Assembly (NCBI RefSeq): GCF_000255555.1
Contig: NZ_AGRW01000042.1
Coordinates: 1-64,000 of the forward strand
DNA: 64,000 nt
Origin: Treponema saccharophilum DSM 2985
GTDB lineage: Bacteria > Spirochaetota > Spirochaetia > Treponematales > Treponemataceae
Reading direction: 5' to 3'
In this document: piece by piece, positions 9,033 through 17,260 of the stretch
Layout of the letters: every line of letters starts with the position of its first letter
Position numbering within the stretch: position 1 is the first letter of the stretch
Position numbers and translations under genes: made by a program
Notes under the pieces: generated by a model
Databases searched by the model: none
What the model saw: the letters and a program-made list of their open reading frames with translations, nothing else
What the model was told of the DNA's origin: nothing

Positions 9033-10544
9033 ATGTTCCATACAATAGAAGAGACCGTCGCGGCGCTCAAAGACGGAAGCACGACTTCCGCGGCGCTCGT
9101 CAAGGAATCGATTGACACGTTCGAGAAGGACAAGTCGGGTGAAAAGCCGCTCAACGCGTTCCTTGAGATTTACGCGTCCGCGCTCGAAAAGGCAAAAGCC
9201 GCCGACGAGGAAATTGCGGCGGCGCGGAATGAGGGAAAACTCGACGCGCTTTTTGCGGAGAAGCCGCTTTTGGGTGTTCCGTTCGCGAACAAGGACAACA
9301 TCTCCGTGCGTGGCGAGCGCCTCACCTGCTCGTCGAAAATCCTTGAGGGATACCGCGCGCCCTACGATGCGACCGTCATTTCCCGCCTGGAGAAAGCGGG
9401 CGCGATTCCGCTCGGGCGCTGCAACCAGGACGAATTCGCGATGGGTTCTTCCACCGAATATTCGATTTACGGCGCGACGAGAAACCCGATAAACCGCGAC
9501 TACGTTTCAGGCGGCTCATCCGGCGGCTCGACCGCGGCTGTCGCGGCCAACCAGTCGCTTTTCGCGCTCGGAACGGAGACGGGCGGTTCTGTCCGCCTTC
9601 CCGCAAGCTACTGCGGAGTCTACGGTCTCAAGCCGACGTACGGCGTTCTTTCCCGCTGGGGAGTAGTCGCCTACGGCTCGTCTCTCGACCAGGTCGGAAT
9701 TATCGGGCACACGCCCCGCGACATCGCGCTTCCGCTTTCGGTGATGAGCGGAGTCGATTTCTACGACGACACGAGCGCGGATTTGCCCGAATCTTCAAAG
9801 CTGAAGAATCTTGAGGCGTTCTCCGATTTCGCTTCTCTCAAAATCGCCGTTCCGCGCCAGTTCGAGGAGACGAAGGGACTCGACGAGGACGTGAAGAAGG
9901 TTTTCGAGGGCGTGAAATCGTGGTTCGAAAAGAAGGGCGCGAAAATCGAGAGCGTCGACTTGCCCGTTCTTGACGCGTCAATCGCCTCATATTACGTCAT
10001 CGCGCTTTCCGAGGCGGCGTCGAACCTTTCCCGCTTTGACGGCGTCCGCTACGGCCGGCGCGTTGACGAGGGCAAGGGCTACGACAACCTCTACGTCGAC
10101 ACGAGAAGCGACGGTTTCGGCCCGGAGGTCAAGCGAAGAATCATCATCGGAAACTATGTCCTTTCCGAGCAGTTTTCTGGCGACACGTACAAGAAGGGAA
10201 TGAGCGTGCGCGCCCGCATCCAGCGCGAGGTTGCCGCTCTTTTCGAGAAATACGACCTCATCCTCTGCCCGACATGCCCAACCGCGGCGTTCCGTCTGGG
10301 CGAGAAATACGACGACCCGCTCGCGATGTATTTGAGCGATTTGTACACGGTATTCGTGAACCTCGCGCGCATTCCGTCCGTCTCCGTTCCCGCCGGATTT
10401 ACGAGCGTGGAGAACAAGGCGTCGTCTTCAATGCCCGTCGGAATCCAGTTCGCCGGAAAAATGTTCAGCGAGGCGAAAATCCTCTCGATTGCACAGGCGT
10501 GGGAGAACGAGCACGCAGGCTGCGGTATCCCGGTGAAGGAGTAA
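9033..10544 (+). CDS. gatA: Asp/Glu-tRNA amidotransferase subunit A
   Basis: Amidase-signature subunit (503 residues) that releases ammonia from glutamine for transamidation. The Ser-cisSer-Lys triad is visible: Lys about 87 in FANKDN, cis-Ser about 162 in GGSSGGS, nucleophile Ser about 186 in TGGSVR, with the same spacing as characterised GatA. The start at 9033 (MFHTIEE) is chosen over 8997 because of the purine-rich GAGAAGGAAGG just upstream. Six bases separate its stop from gatB, whose ribosome site GAAGGAG is inside the gatA 3' end. Confidence 0.97.
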   Translation: MFHTIEETVAALKDGSTTSAALVKESIDTFEKDKSGEKPLNAFLEIYASALEKAKAADEEIAAARNEGKLDALFAEKPLLGVPFANKDNISVRGERLTCSSKILEGYRAPYDATVISRLEKAGAIPLGRCNQDEFAMGSSTEYSIYGATRNPINRDYVSGGSSGGSTAAVAANQSLFALGTETGGSVRLPASYCGVYGLKPTYGVLSRWGVVAYGSSLDQVGIIGHTPRDIALPLSVMSGVDFYDDTSADLPESSKLKNLEAFSDFASLKIAVPRQFEETKGLDEDVKKVFEGVKSWFEKKGAKIESVDLPVLDASIASYYVIALSEAASNLSRFDGVRYGRRVDEGKGYDNLYVDTRSDGFGPEVKRRIIIGNYVLSEQFSGDTYKKGMSVRARIQREVAALFEKYDLILCPTCPTAAFRLGEKYDDPLAMYLSDLYTVFVNLARIPSVSVPAGFTSVENKASSSMPVGIQFAGKMFSEAKILSIAQAWENEHAGCGIPVKE

Positions 10545-10550
10545 ATCAAA

Positions 10551-12095
10551 ATGGCTATAGACAAATATGAAATCGTAATCGGCTGCGAAATCCACACGCA
10601 GCTTCTGACAAAGACGAAGGCGTTCTGCGCCTGCGAGAACCGTTACGGCGGAATGCCCGACACGCGCGTCTGCCCGGTCTGCCTGGGGCTTCCCGGCGCC
10701 ATGCCGCGCATTTCGAAAGGCTACGTGGAGCTCGGAGCCGTCGCGGGACTCGCGCTGAACTGCGACATCGCGCGCTTCACGAAATTCGACCGCAAGCACT
10801 ATTTCTACCCCGACCTTGCGAAGGGCTACCAGATAACGCAGTACGACATCCCGCTCTGCACGAACGGCCACGTCGACCTGCCGATGAGCCACTATCCGGC
10901 AGATTCGCTCGAAGGCGGCTCGAACTACCGCCCGAAGAATTTCAAGGGCGAGGACTGCATCGTCGAGTCCAACGGAAAAAAATACCGCCGCGTCAGAATC
11001 GAGCGCATCCACCTTGAGGAGGACGTAGGAAAGTCCCTCCATTTGCAGGGCGCGCACTCGTACATCGACTACAACCGCTGCGGAACCCCGCTCGTGGAAA
11101 TCGTCACCAAGCCGGACATGACAAGCCCGGAGGAGGCGGCGCTCTTCATGCAGACCGTCCAGGAAATCCTCCGCTACGTCCGCGTGACGAACGGAAACCT
11201 CGAAGAGGGAAACATGAGGTGCGACGCGAACATCAACTTGAACGTGTGGGAAGACGGGAAACTCTACCACACGCCGATTTCCGAGATAAAGAACCTCAAC
11301 TCGTTCCAGAAAATCAAGGACGCGTGCGCATACGAGGCGAAGAGGCAGCTTGAGGAATTCATCAACGACAGGCAGGAATTCAACGCCGGTTTCAAGGTCA
11401 CGATGGGATGGGACGACGCGAAGGGAGAGACCGTCGTTCAGCGAACGAAGAATTCGTTCGTCGACTACCGCTTCACGACCGAGCCTGACATCAAGCCGTT
11501 CACCGTGGGCGACGACCTCATCGAGCGTGCCCGCTCCCGCGTAGGCGAGCTTCCCGAGGCGAAGAGAATCCGCCTCAAGAACGAGTTCGGGCTTTCCGAC
11601 TTCGACGTGGAGACGCTCACGTCGAGCCGCGACCTTGCGCTGTGGTTCGAGGAGGCGGCGAAGGGCGCGAAGAACGTCAAGAAAGTCGCCAACTGGATTC
11701 TCGCCGAGCTTCTCGCCGTCCTCAACGAGAAGGGAATATCGATTTCCGACGTCAATATAACGCCCGCGCACATCCGCGACCTCGTCAACGCAATCGAGGA
11801 CAAGAAGATTTCGAACGCGCAGGGAAAGACCGTCTTCGCGAAGATGCTCGAATCGGGAAAGATGCCCGCCGAAATCATCAAGGCTGAGGGCATGGAGACC
11901 GTAAGCGACACCGGCGCAATCGACTCTATCGTCGCCAAGGTAATCGCCGACAACCCGAAGGCCGTAGCCGACTTCAAGGGCGGAAAGACAAACGTCGTCG
12001 GCTGGCTCATGGGCCAGGTGATGAAGGCTTCCGGCGGCAAGGTCAACCCAAAAGTCGCGACGGAACTCGTGCAGAAGCATTTGGCAGCACTGTAA
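10551..12095 (+). CDS. gatB: Asp/Glu-tRNA amidotransferase subunit B
   Basis: 514-residue GatB, which binds the misacylated tRNA and activates the amino acid with ATP. Typical features are YEIVIGCEIHTQLLTKTKAFC, the zinc-type cysteines in FCACENRYG and TRVCPVCLGLPG, DFNR-like IDYNRCGTPLVEIV, and the C-terminal YqeY-like helical tail ending in VNPKVATELVQKHL. It closes the gatCAB cluster and is followed by a 40-bp hairpin repeat that likely terminates transcription. Confidence 0.98.
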   Translation: MAIDKYEIVIGCEIHTQLLTKTKAFCACENRYGGMPDTRVCPVCLGLPGAMPRISKGYVELGAVAGLALNCDIARFTKFDRKHYFYPDLAKGYQITQYDIPLCTNGHVDLPMSHYPADSLEGGSNYRPKNFKGEDCIVESNGKKYRRVRIERIHLEEDVGKSLHLQGAHSYIDYNRCGTPLVEIVTKPDMTSPEEAALFMQTVQEILRYVRVTNGNLEEGNMRCDANINLNVWEDGKLYHTPISEIKNLNSFQKIKDACAYEAKRQLEEFINDRQEFNAGFKVTMGWDDAKGETVVQRTKNSFVDYRFTTEPDIKPFTVGDDLIERARSRVGELPEAKRIRLKNEFGLSDFDVETLTSSRDLALWFEEAAKGAKNVKKVANWILAELLAVLNEKGISISDVNITPAHIRDLVNAIEDKKISNAQGKTVFAKMLESGKMPAEIIKAEGMETVSDTGAIDSIVAKVIADNPKAVADFKGGKTNVVGWLMGQVMKASGGKVNPKVATELVQKHLAAL

Positions 12096-12119
12096 AACGC
12101 TTTTTAGTATTTTGTAAAA

Positions 12120-12159
12120 ACAAAAAGCACACTTGAAGATAAAACTTTGAGTGTGCTTT
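12120..12159. repeat. 40-bp hairpin direct repeat, left copy
   Basis: Forms a 15-bp stem (AAAGCACACT pairing with AGTGTGCTTT, plus G-U pairs nearer the 6-nt loop). It differs at one base from the copy at 13883-13922. The two lie immediately either side of the DUF262 gene. It can also serve as gatB terminator. Confidence 0.85.
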
Positions 12160-12187
12160 GATATATATTTTATTTCGAGGGAATAAA

Positions 12188-13879
12188 ATGAGTATCTTAA
12201 AAGATGAAAGCATTACAATTTATGAAGCTTTGCAAAATATCGAAAAAGGTAAATATGTAATGCCTGCTTTTCAGCGACAGTATGTTTGGAATATGTCCCA
12301 AATTGAAAAATTATGGGATTCTATTTTGCTAGGCTATCCTATCTCAACATTCTTATTTTGGCATGTCGATGATGAAAATATCACACGAGATACATATTTT
12401 TGCTCATTTTTGAAAGAATGTACATTCAATGCACAAAAGAAATCTGTTAGCCCAAATTATGAACTATCTGCCATTAATACAACCATTTCAGATACAGCAG
12501 TTCTTGACGGACAACAGAGACTTACTTCACTTTATTTGAGCCTTTTTTCTGATGACATATTTATTCGAGACCGATACGAACGCGGTCAAGGCGGGAAATT
12601 TACAAAGCTTTTAATTGAGCTTGATGAGAATAAGATTGAATCTGAATCAACAGAATTCAATTCAAAAAAGTTTGACATTGCATTCACAGAAAAAATAATG
12701 CGAATAAGTCCTACTCAGTTTGAATTGAGAAAATTGATTTCCAATTCTGATTTTCGAGACAGCCAAAAGAGAGATAATGCTATAGAAGACGCTATAAAAA
12801 GTGTGCCAGTTTCAAGTCGAGATTATGCCAGAAATCTTTTATCTGAACTTTGTGTAAAGGTTTTCGATGAAAAATTGATTCGTTTTACAGAAATCTACGG
12901 CATAAATCAAGATGATGCACTCGAGATGTTTGTTCGCTTCAACAGCGGCGGAAATAGACTTAGCAAAGCAGAAATCACAATGTCAATTCTTGAAGCATAT
13001 TGGTCTGATTCAAAAAAAGAATTCGGCAAAGTCCTGCAAGGTGATTTTGAGGGATATAGCACCGACTTTATCATTAGAACAGCATTGCTTTTGTTTGGAG
13101 ATGTCTTAAAGTCTAACATCAATGCAAAAACTGCGAGTGAATTAAAGCGAAATTGGGAATATTTCAAAGAAACTTTGAAAAAACTTGCATCTTTACTTTC
13201 TTCGCTGAATATTGAAACAAGTCATTTTGCGACAAGTTGGAATATTCTATTGCCTGTAATTTTCTTCATTTACAATAATCCAGATTATGAGCAGGATAAA
13301 TATGCAATCAGAGCATATATTATTCGAGCAACACTGTTTACTTATTTTAAATCGGGCACAACAAGCAAACTTGTGCAGATGAGAAACAAAATCGTTGATG
13401 AATGTGAAAATCGCATTACATTCGGCTTGCTTGACAATATGAGAGAATTCCGAATTACAGATGAACGAATCGAAGATTTGCTCAATCTTGAATATGGAAG
13501 CAAAGTTGCAGAAGAGATTTTGTATTATCTAAGTTCCGAATGGAGGGATTCAAAACTTCAATACAATGTTGACCATTTGCACCCTGAAAATGCATTTAAT
13601 TCAAAACCTCTTTCTCTTACAATGGAAGAATGGAACAAATGCCGTGCAGATAGGAATAAACTCCCAAATCTTGAACTTCTAGATGAATCTTGGAATAAAT
13701 CAAGGCACGATAAACCTCTTTTCGATTTTTATGAAGATTCTGATGATACTTGGAAAATTCAATTCAAAGAACATGCAATTCTTCCAGAAAATGTATCTCT
13801 TGAATTAGAAAACTTCAGAGAGTTTTTTGAAGCAAGAAAGGAATTGCTGAGGGAAAAGATAAAATCAATGCTTCGCTAA
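12188..13879 (+). CDS. DUF262 protein with C-terminal HNH-like motif
   Basis: 563 residues. The N-terminal DUF262 (ParB/Srx-like) domain shows MPAFQRQYVWN near residue 30 and DGQQRLTSLYLSLF near 105, the nucleotide-binding motif of GmrS-type proteins; FVRFNSGGNRLSKAE follows. The C-terminal NVDHLHPENAFN near 470 resembles the His-centred DUF1524/HNH nuclease core of GmrD. Such proteins are often restriction or anti-phage factors. A GAGGG site supports the 12188 start, 30 bases inside the open frame. It is strongly AT-rich against its gatB neighbour and bracketed by 40-bp direct repeats, suggesting acquisition as a unit. Confidence 0.85.
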   Translation: MSILKDESITIYEALQNIEKGKYVMPAFQRQYVWNMSQIEKLWDSILLGYPISTFLFWHVDDENITRDTYFCSFLKECTFNAQKKSVSPNYELSAINTTISDTAVLDGQQRLTSLYLSLFSDDIFIRDRYERGQGGKFTKLLIELDENKIESESTEFNSKKFDIAFTEKIMRISPTQFELRKLISNSDFRDSQKRDNAIEDAIKSVPVSSRDYARNLLSELCVKVFDEKLIRFTEIYGINQDDALEMFVRFNSGGNRLSKAEITMSILEAYWSDSKKEFGKVLQGDFEGYSTDFIIRTALLLFGDVLKSNINAKTASELKRNWEYFKETLKKLASLLSSLNIETSHFATSWNILLPVIFFIYNNPDYEQDKYAIRAYIIRATLFTYFKSGTTSKLVQMRNKIVDECENRITFGLLDNMREFRITDERIEDLLNLEYGSKVAEEILYYLSSEWRDSKLQYNVDHLHPENAFNSKPLSLTMEEWNKCRADRNKLPNLELLDESWNKSRHDKPLFDFYEDSDDTWKIQFKEHAILPENVSLELENFREFFEARKELLREKIKSMLR

Positions 13880-13882
13880 TAC

Positions 13883-13922
13883 ACAAAAAGCACACTTGAA
13901 GCTAAAACTTTGAGTGTGCTTT
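13883..13922. repeat. 40-bp hairpin direct repeat, right copy
   Basis: Second copy of the element at 12120-12159, one mismatch in the loop, starting 4 bases after the DUF262 stop codon. Confidence 0.85.
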
Positions 13923-13951
13923 ATTTTGGTGAATTAAAAAGAGGAGAAAAT

Positions 13952-14222
13952 ATGGAAGCAAGAACGACAATCAGAAAAATGCTTGCGGGAAACTACATCA
14001 GCGTTCCAAAATACCAGAGAGCGTACGCTTGGGACAGCGACAAGCAAGTTAAGCAATTTTTTGCAAGACATCGACGATTATATTGCAGGCAAATCTGAAA
14101 CACCGTATTATTTTGGGCATTTTCTTTTTGAAAATCTCAAAAGCGACGGAGATAATTTTGACATAATCGACGGTCAACAGCGACTCCCTACGATTGAGAT
14201 TTTTCTTCTTACGCTTGTCTGA
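13952..14222 (+). pseudogene. Frameshifted, truncated second DUF262 gene
   Basis: A start with GAGGAG ribosome site opens METARTT-like sequence (MEARTTIRKMLAGN) leading into SVPKYQRAYAWDSDKQVKQF. A +1 shift near 14060 is then needed to continue as LQDIDDYIAGKSETPYYFGH and DNFDIIDGQQRLPTIEIF. The frame stops at 14222, so only about 90 residues of a DUF262 domain remain. It lies immediately downstream of the intact DUF262 gene and right-hand repeat. It is a decayed relative. Confidence 0.75.
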
Positions 14223-14333
14223 ATGAGTGCGCTTTCAAAAGCGTTGACAGAGGTAGTCGTTACAATATAATCAAAACTACAGCTTCTGAAATTCTCACAA
14301 TCTGGGGATAAATGCAATGGATAGGTGGAATTT

Positions 14334-14555
14334 ATGACAGGTGTTTTTACGGTTAGACCGAGCGAAATTACAGACGATTTTGTTAATATGCTCAAAACAT
14401 TTTTCAAAGACAGAGAACTCGTCATCAGCACGAAAGACGATGACGAAACTGACTATCTGCTTTCAAGCAAAGCAAACAAAGCAGCCCTTTTGCAGTCAAT
14501 CGAGGATATAAATCGACATAGCGATTTGGTTTCGTTCAAAGAGGCGGATTTGTGA
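14334..14555 (+). CDS. Small antitoxin-like protein
   Basis: 73 residues beginning MTGVFTVRPSEITDDF, with AGGTGG at 14323-14328 as ribosome site. Composition and size fit a RelB/Phd-type antitoxin: an N-terminal DNA-binding-like half and an acidic C-terminal helix NKAALLQSIEDINRHSD. Its stop overlaps the GTG of the next frame (GTGA), the usual antitoxin-toxin coupling. Assignment rests on architecture rather than a diagnostic motif. Confidence 0.5.
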   Translation: MTGVFTVRPSEITDDFVNMLKTFFKDRELVISTKDDDETDYLLSSKANKAALLQSIEDINRHSDLVSFKEADL

Positions 14556-14742
14556 TTGTTTCATTTACTCAAAAGTCGCTTGCAGAGTATCAAAGTTGGG
14601 CAACGGAAGACAGAAAAATATTTAAGAAAATAAATGATTTGATAAAAGAAATCTGCTTAATGCGATTGAAAAGGTAACAGGTAAAAAGATTCTTGGTCGT
14701 GATAGCCAAGAAGTTATAAAAGCGTTCGGCGGAATTCTCTAA
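14552..14742 (+). pseudogene. Truncated Txe/YoeB-like toxin remnant
   Basis: The first frame (GTG 14552 to TAA 14677, 41 residues) reads VIVSFTQKSLAEYQSW then DRKIFKKINDLIKEI, matching the N-terminal half of YoeB/Txe RNases. The catalytic C-terminal half is missing. A second short frame at 14656-14742 (LNAIEKVTGKKILGRDSQEV) appears to be an unrelated fragment joined by a rearrangement. Confidence 0.5.
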
Positions 14743-14760
14743 CCGAATCTCAATAAACAC

Positions 14761-14806
14761 AAACAGCGCACTGTAAGAAGTTTATCCCTTGCGGTGCGCT
14801 TTGTTT
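14761..14806. terminator. Bidirectional hairpin terminator
   Basis: AGCGCAC (14765-14771) pairs with GTGCGCT (14794-14800), with T-rich sequence on both sides. It lies between the convergent toxin remnant and the nucleotidyltransferase-like gene. Confidence 0.6.
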
Positions 14807-14810
14807 TGTG

Positions 14811-15560
14811 TTAGTCGTCTTCGGCAGAATCTCCTACAGGATCCCAATTCGGATTTAAATGACACCCACAATATTTTCTGAGTTTCCCATCTTTTTTATT
14901 CATCTCTGAACAAAAAATCTCTTCGACAGTCATTATATAGCAAATAAAAGCTGGGTGATTTGCAGAATTGATAAACTGATTTCGAAAGGCTTTATAACGA
15001 TTTCTGAGGTCATTCCATAATTCTTCTTTCCTCAATATATCTGCTTTTTCGTCAATATATTTAGAATCCCGTGCAAGAGACCAAGTAAATCCATTATTTT
15101 TCTTGTTGTGAATCAATCTTTGAAGTTGTCCGCAGACATTTCGAGAAACGATTGCAACATCAAAGCTAAATTGAAGTTGATTTTCATCATCTTGAAAATG
15201 CAATGGAACAGAAATAACGGAAGTTGAATCCTGTCCGTCTGAAAAGCAATCTTTCTTAAAGATTTGCTTATTAAGCATCGTCCGAACAGTATCTTTTAAA
15301 ACTTTCAAATCCTTGAATTTCTTTGGCAAAGAATCCAATTCGATTTCAAGATTAAAATCAAGGTCAAATGGTCGTTTTTCACCATTTACAACCTTTTGCA
15401 TGACAAGATGTCTGCCACCGCTTCCGGTAAGATACAGTTTTGACTTGACACCGATTTTCTTGAGTTCTTTTACAAGTGGCTCAAGAAGATTTCGACAACG
15501 ATTGATGTACTTTTTGTACACCTTTTTATGAACAAAGACATATTCTGAAGTCTTTTTCAT
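14811..15560 (-). CDS. Nucleotidyltransferase-fold protein, unknown role
   Basis: 249 residues carrying the Pol-beta-type nucleotidyltransferase signature: LTGSGGR at 45-50 (Gly-Ser helix), PFDLDFN with Asp66 and Asp68, and FSFDVAIV with a third acidic Asp134. Spacing fits the GS...DxD...D catalytic layout shared by minimal nucleotidyltransferases and CD-NTases. The C-terminal helical part is Lys-rich. An AAGGAG site precedes the ATG. It stands alone and AT-rich within the accessory island; no effector-like gene is directly adjacent, so a CBASS role is not supported. Substrate unknown. Confidence 0.65.
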   Translation of the reverse strand: MKKTSEYVFVHKKVYKKYINRCRNLLEPLVKELKKIGVKSKLYLTGSGGRHLVMQKVVNGEKRPFDLDFNLEIELDSLPKKFKDLKVLKDTVRTMLNKQIFKKDCFSDGQDSTSVISVPLHFQDDENQLQFSFDVAIVSRNVCGQLQRLIHNKKNNGFTWSLARDSKYIDEKADILRKEELWNDLRNRYKAFRNQFINSANHPAFICYIMTVEEIFCSEMNKKDGKLRKYCGCHLNPNWDPVGDSAEDD

Positions 15561-15921
15561 AGAAACTCCTTATGTTAAAGATTTTCCCAAGCCGTCCATT
15601 CACTTTTCAGTAAATCGCTATAGAATAGTGCGTTTTATAGTTTTATGTAATAGAGAAGTTTTACACATGTCCTTCGATAGTATAAAAAACACACTTTCGA
15701 GTGAAAAATCCCAAGAATGCGCTTTGTGCATTCTTGATACCATCCTCCTTTTCCGTAAGATTCTTCACAAGCTCGGAGTTGTTTTCTGTTGTGCATGTTG
15801 CCTTGATGAGTTTTTTTAAGTTTTAAAAAAGAAATCCGCAAGGTTCTCTTCAGTTTGTGCACAAAAAAATATCATCTACGCGCATGATGATACTTTGCAA
15901 ATTTTTTGAAACTAATTTATT
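15561..15921. other. Intergenic region with a hairpin
   Basis: 360 bases between divergent genes. A 9-bp stem CAAGAATGC / GCATTCTTG lies at 15712-15736, with a T-run downstream on the minus strand. No convincing gene. Confidence 0.5.
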
Positions 15922-17217
15922 ATGGTTTTTATGAATTTGAAAACTATTCAAGCTATCATTCTTCAAAATCAGAAACTTTTGTCGGAGGGGGAGTCTGTGG
16001 TTCAGAGGACTCTTCGTATTGAGACGATACCGAAAAAAGCGGCGGTTTTGATTGGAATTAGAAGGTGTGGAAAATCCACTTACATACGAAATCTCGTTTC
16101 AAGTGAAGTTGATGACAAATCCCTTGTGTGCCATATCGATTTCGCTGATGACCGACTTGTCAGTTTGCAAACTGAGGAGCCGGCTCAAATAGCAGACGCA
16201 TATTATCAACTCTATCCTGACCATCATGATAAAACAGTTTATTTCTTCTTTGATGAGATTCAATTGGTGAATGATTGGGCTCTTTTTGTGAACCGTCTGC
16301 AGAATACTGAAAAATGCCATGTCTTCATAACAGGCTCGTCGGCCAAGATGCTTTCTTGGGAGCTTGCTACGGAATTAGGGGGCAGGACAATGAGTTGGGA
16401 ACTTTTTCCCTATTCATTCAAGGAGTATCTCTTTGCTCATGGCTTGGACTCAAAAATAAAGATGCTCTCTTCGATTGACAAAGTTCATAACATATTTTCA
16501 CAATATCTCAAATGGGGCGGATTCCCAGAACTCTTGTATATTCAATCTGAGAATCAAAAAACTCGTTATCTGCAAAACATTGCGATGGATGTCATTTCCA
16601 GGGACATCGCTATGCGATACAAAGTCCAGGACCTCCCATTGCTGCATACGCTCATGCTTTTGTTGCTGGGCACCATGTCGAGATCTATCACCGTGAACAA
16701 GTTGAAGCAAAAGTTGTCTGGTATGCATTACTCAACTTCCAATGAGTGGATTTCAAAATACATACGCTATTTTTCAGATGCCTACCTTATTTTCCCTGTG
16801 GAGATTCTTTCTCCCAATATCGCTGTCCGCTCTGTAAATCCAAAGAAGATTTACTGTGTTGATCATGCACTGGCGCTTGCATGTGATTTCAAACTCTTTA
16901 ACAATATGGGGGCAGTCCTTGAAAATATGGTTTTTGTCCACTTGAGAAGGCAGACGTTCGATATCCACTATTACAAAACATCGAATGGCCATGAAATAGA
17001 TTTTGTAACAGGAACCGAGGGCAATCTTAGTCTGTATCAGGTCTGCGTTGATTTGGAGGACGAGGACACAAAAAATCGGGAACTGAGAGCAATAAAAGAA
17101 GCCTGCATAGAATTGCAGTGCCAAAGAGCCACGGTTGTTACCCTTCAGCAAACTGAGACGATACATGCCGAAAACTGCGAAATAATGATTGTAAAAGCCG
17201 TCGATTGGCTTGTTTGA
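15922..17217 (+). CDS. AAA ATPase with DUF4143 domain
   Basis: 431 residues of the common DUF4143-type ATPase family. Walker A is GIRRCGKST near residue 45, Walker B VYFFFDEIQ near 110, sensor-like VFITGSSA follows, then a winged-helix-like middle. The C-terminal region carries GHEIDFVTG...LYQVCVDL, a PD-(D/E)XK-like core. The biological role of this widespread, frequently transferred family is not established. Two possible ATGs are nine bases apart; no clear ribosome site. It is AT-rich like the rest of the island. Confidence 0.85.
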   Translation: MVFMNLKTIQAIILQNQKLLSEGESVVQRTLRIETIPKKAAVLIGIRRCGKSTYIRNLVSSEVDDKSLVCHIDFADDRLVSLQTEEPAQIADAYYQLYPDHHDKTVYFFFDEIQLVNDWALFVNRLQNTEKCHVFITGSSAKMLSWELATELGGRTMSWELFPYSFKEYLFAHGLDSKIKMLSSIDKVHNIFSQYLKWGGFPELLYIQSENQKTRYLQNIAMDVISRDIAMRYKVQDLPLLHTLMLLLLGTMSRSITVNKLKQKLSGMHYSTSNEWISKYIRYFSDAYLIFPVEILSPNIAVRSVNPKKIYCVDHALALACDFKLFNNMGAVLENMVFVHLRRQTFDIHYYKTSNGHEIDFVTGTEGNLSLYQVCVDLEDEDTKNRELRAIKEACIELQCQRATVVTLQQTETIHAENCEIMIVKAVDWLV

Positions 17218-17260
17218 AAAATCGCACAGGCGCCCGCTTTGGGCGTCTGTCAATTTCCCA

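Noticed and set aside
10428-12080. 550-codon minus-strand frame opposite gatB
   Set aside because: Mirror of gatB codon bias; no domains.
12120-15736. Integron attC cassette array
   Set aside because: Hairpins occur next to accessory genes, but the GTTRRRY/RYYYAAC core sites of attC are missing and no integrase is present in the window.
14811-17217. CBASS operon (nucleotidyltransferase plus ATPase)
   Set aside because: The two genes are divergent and 360 bases apart, and the ATPase is DUF4143-type, not a CBASS effector or accessory gene.
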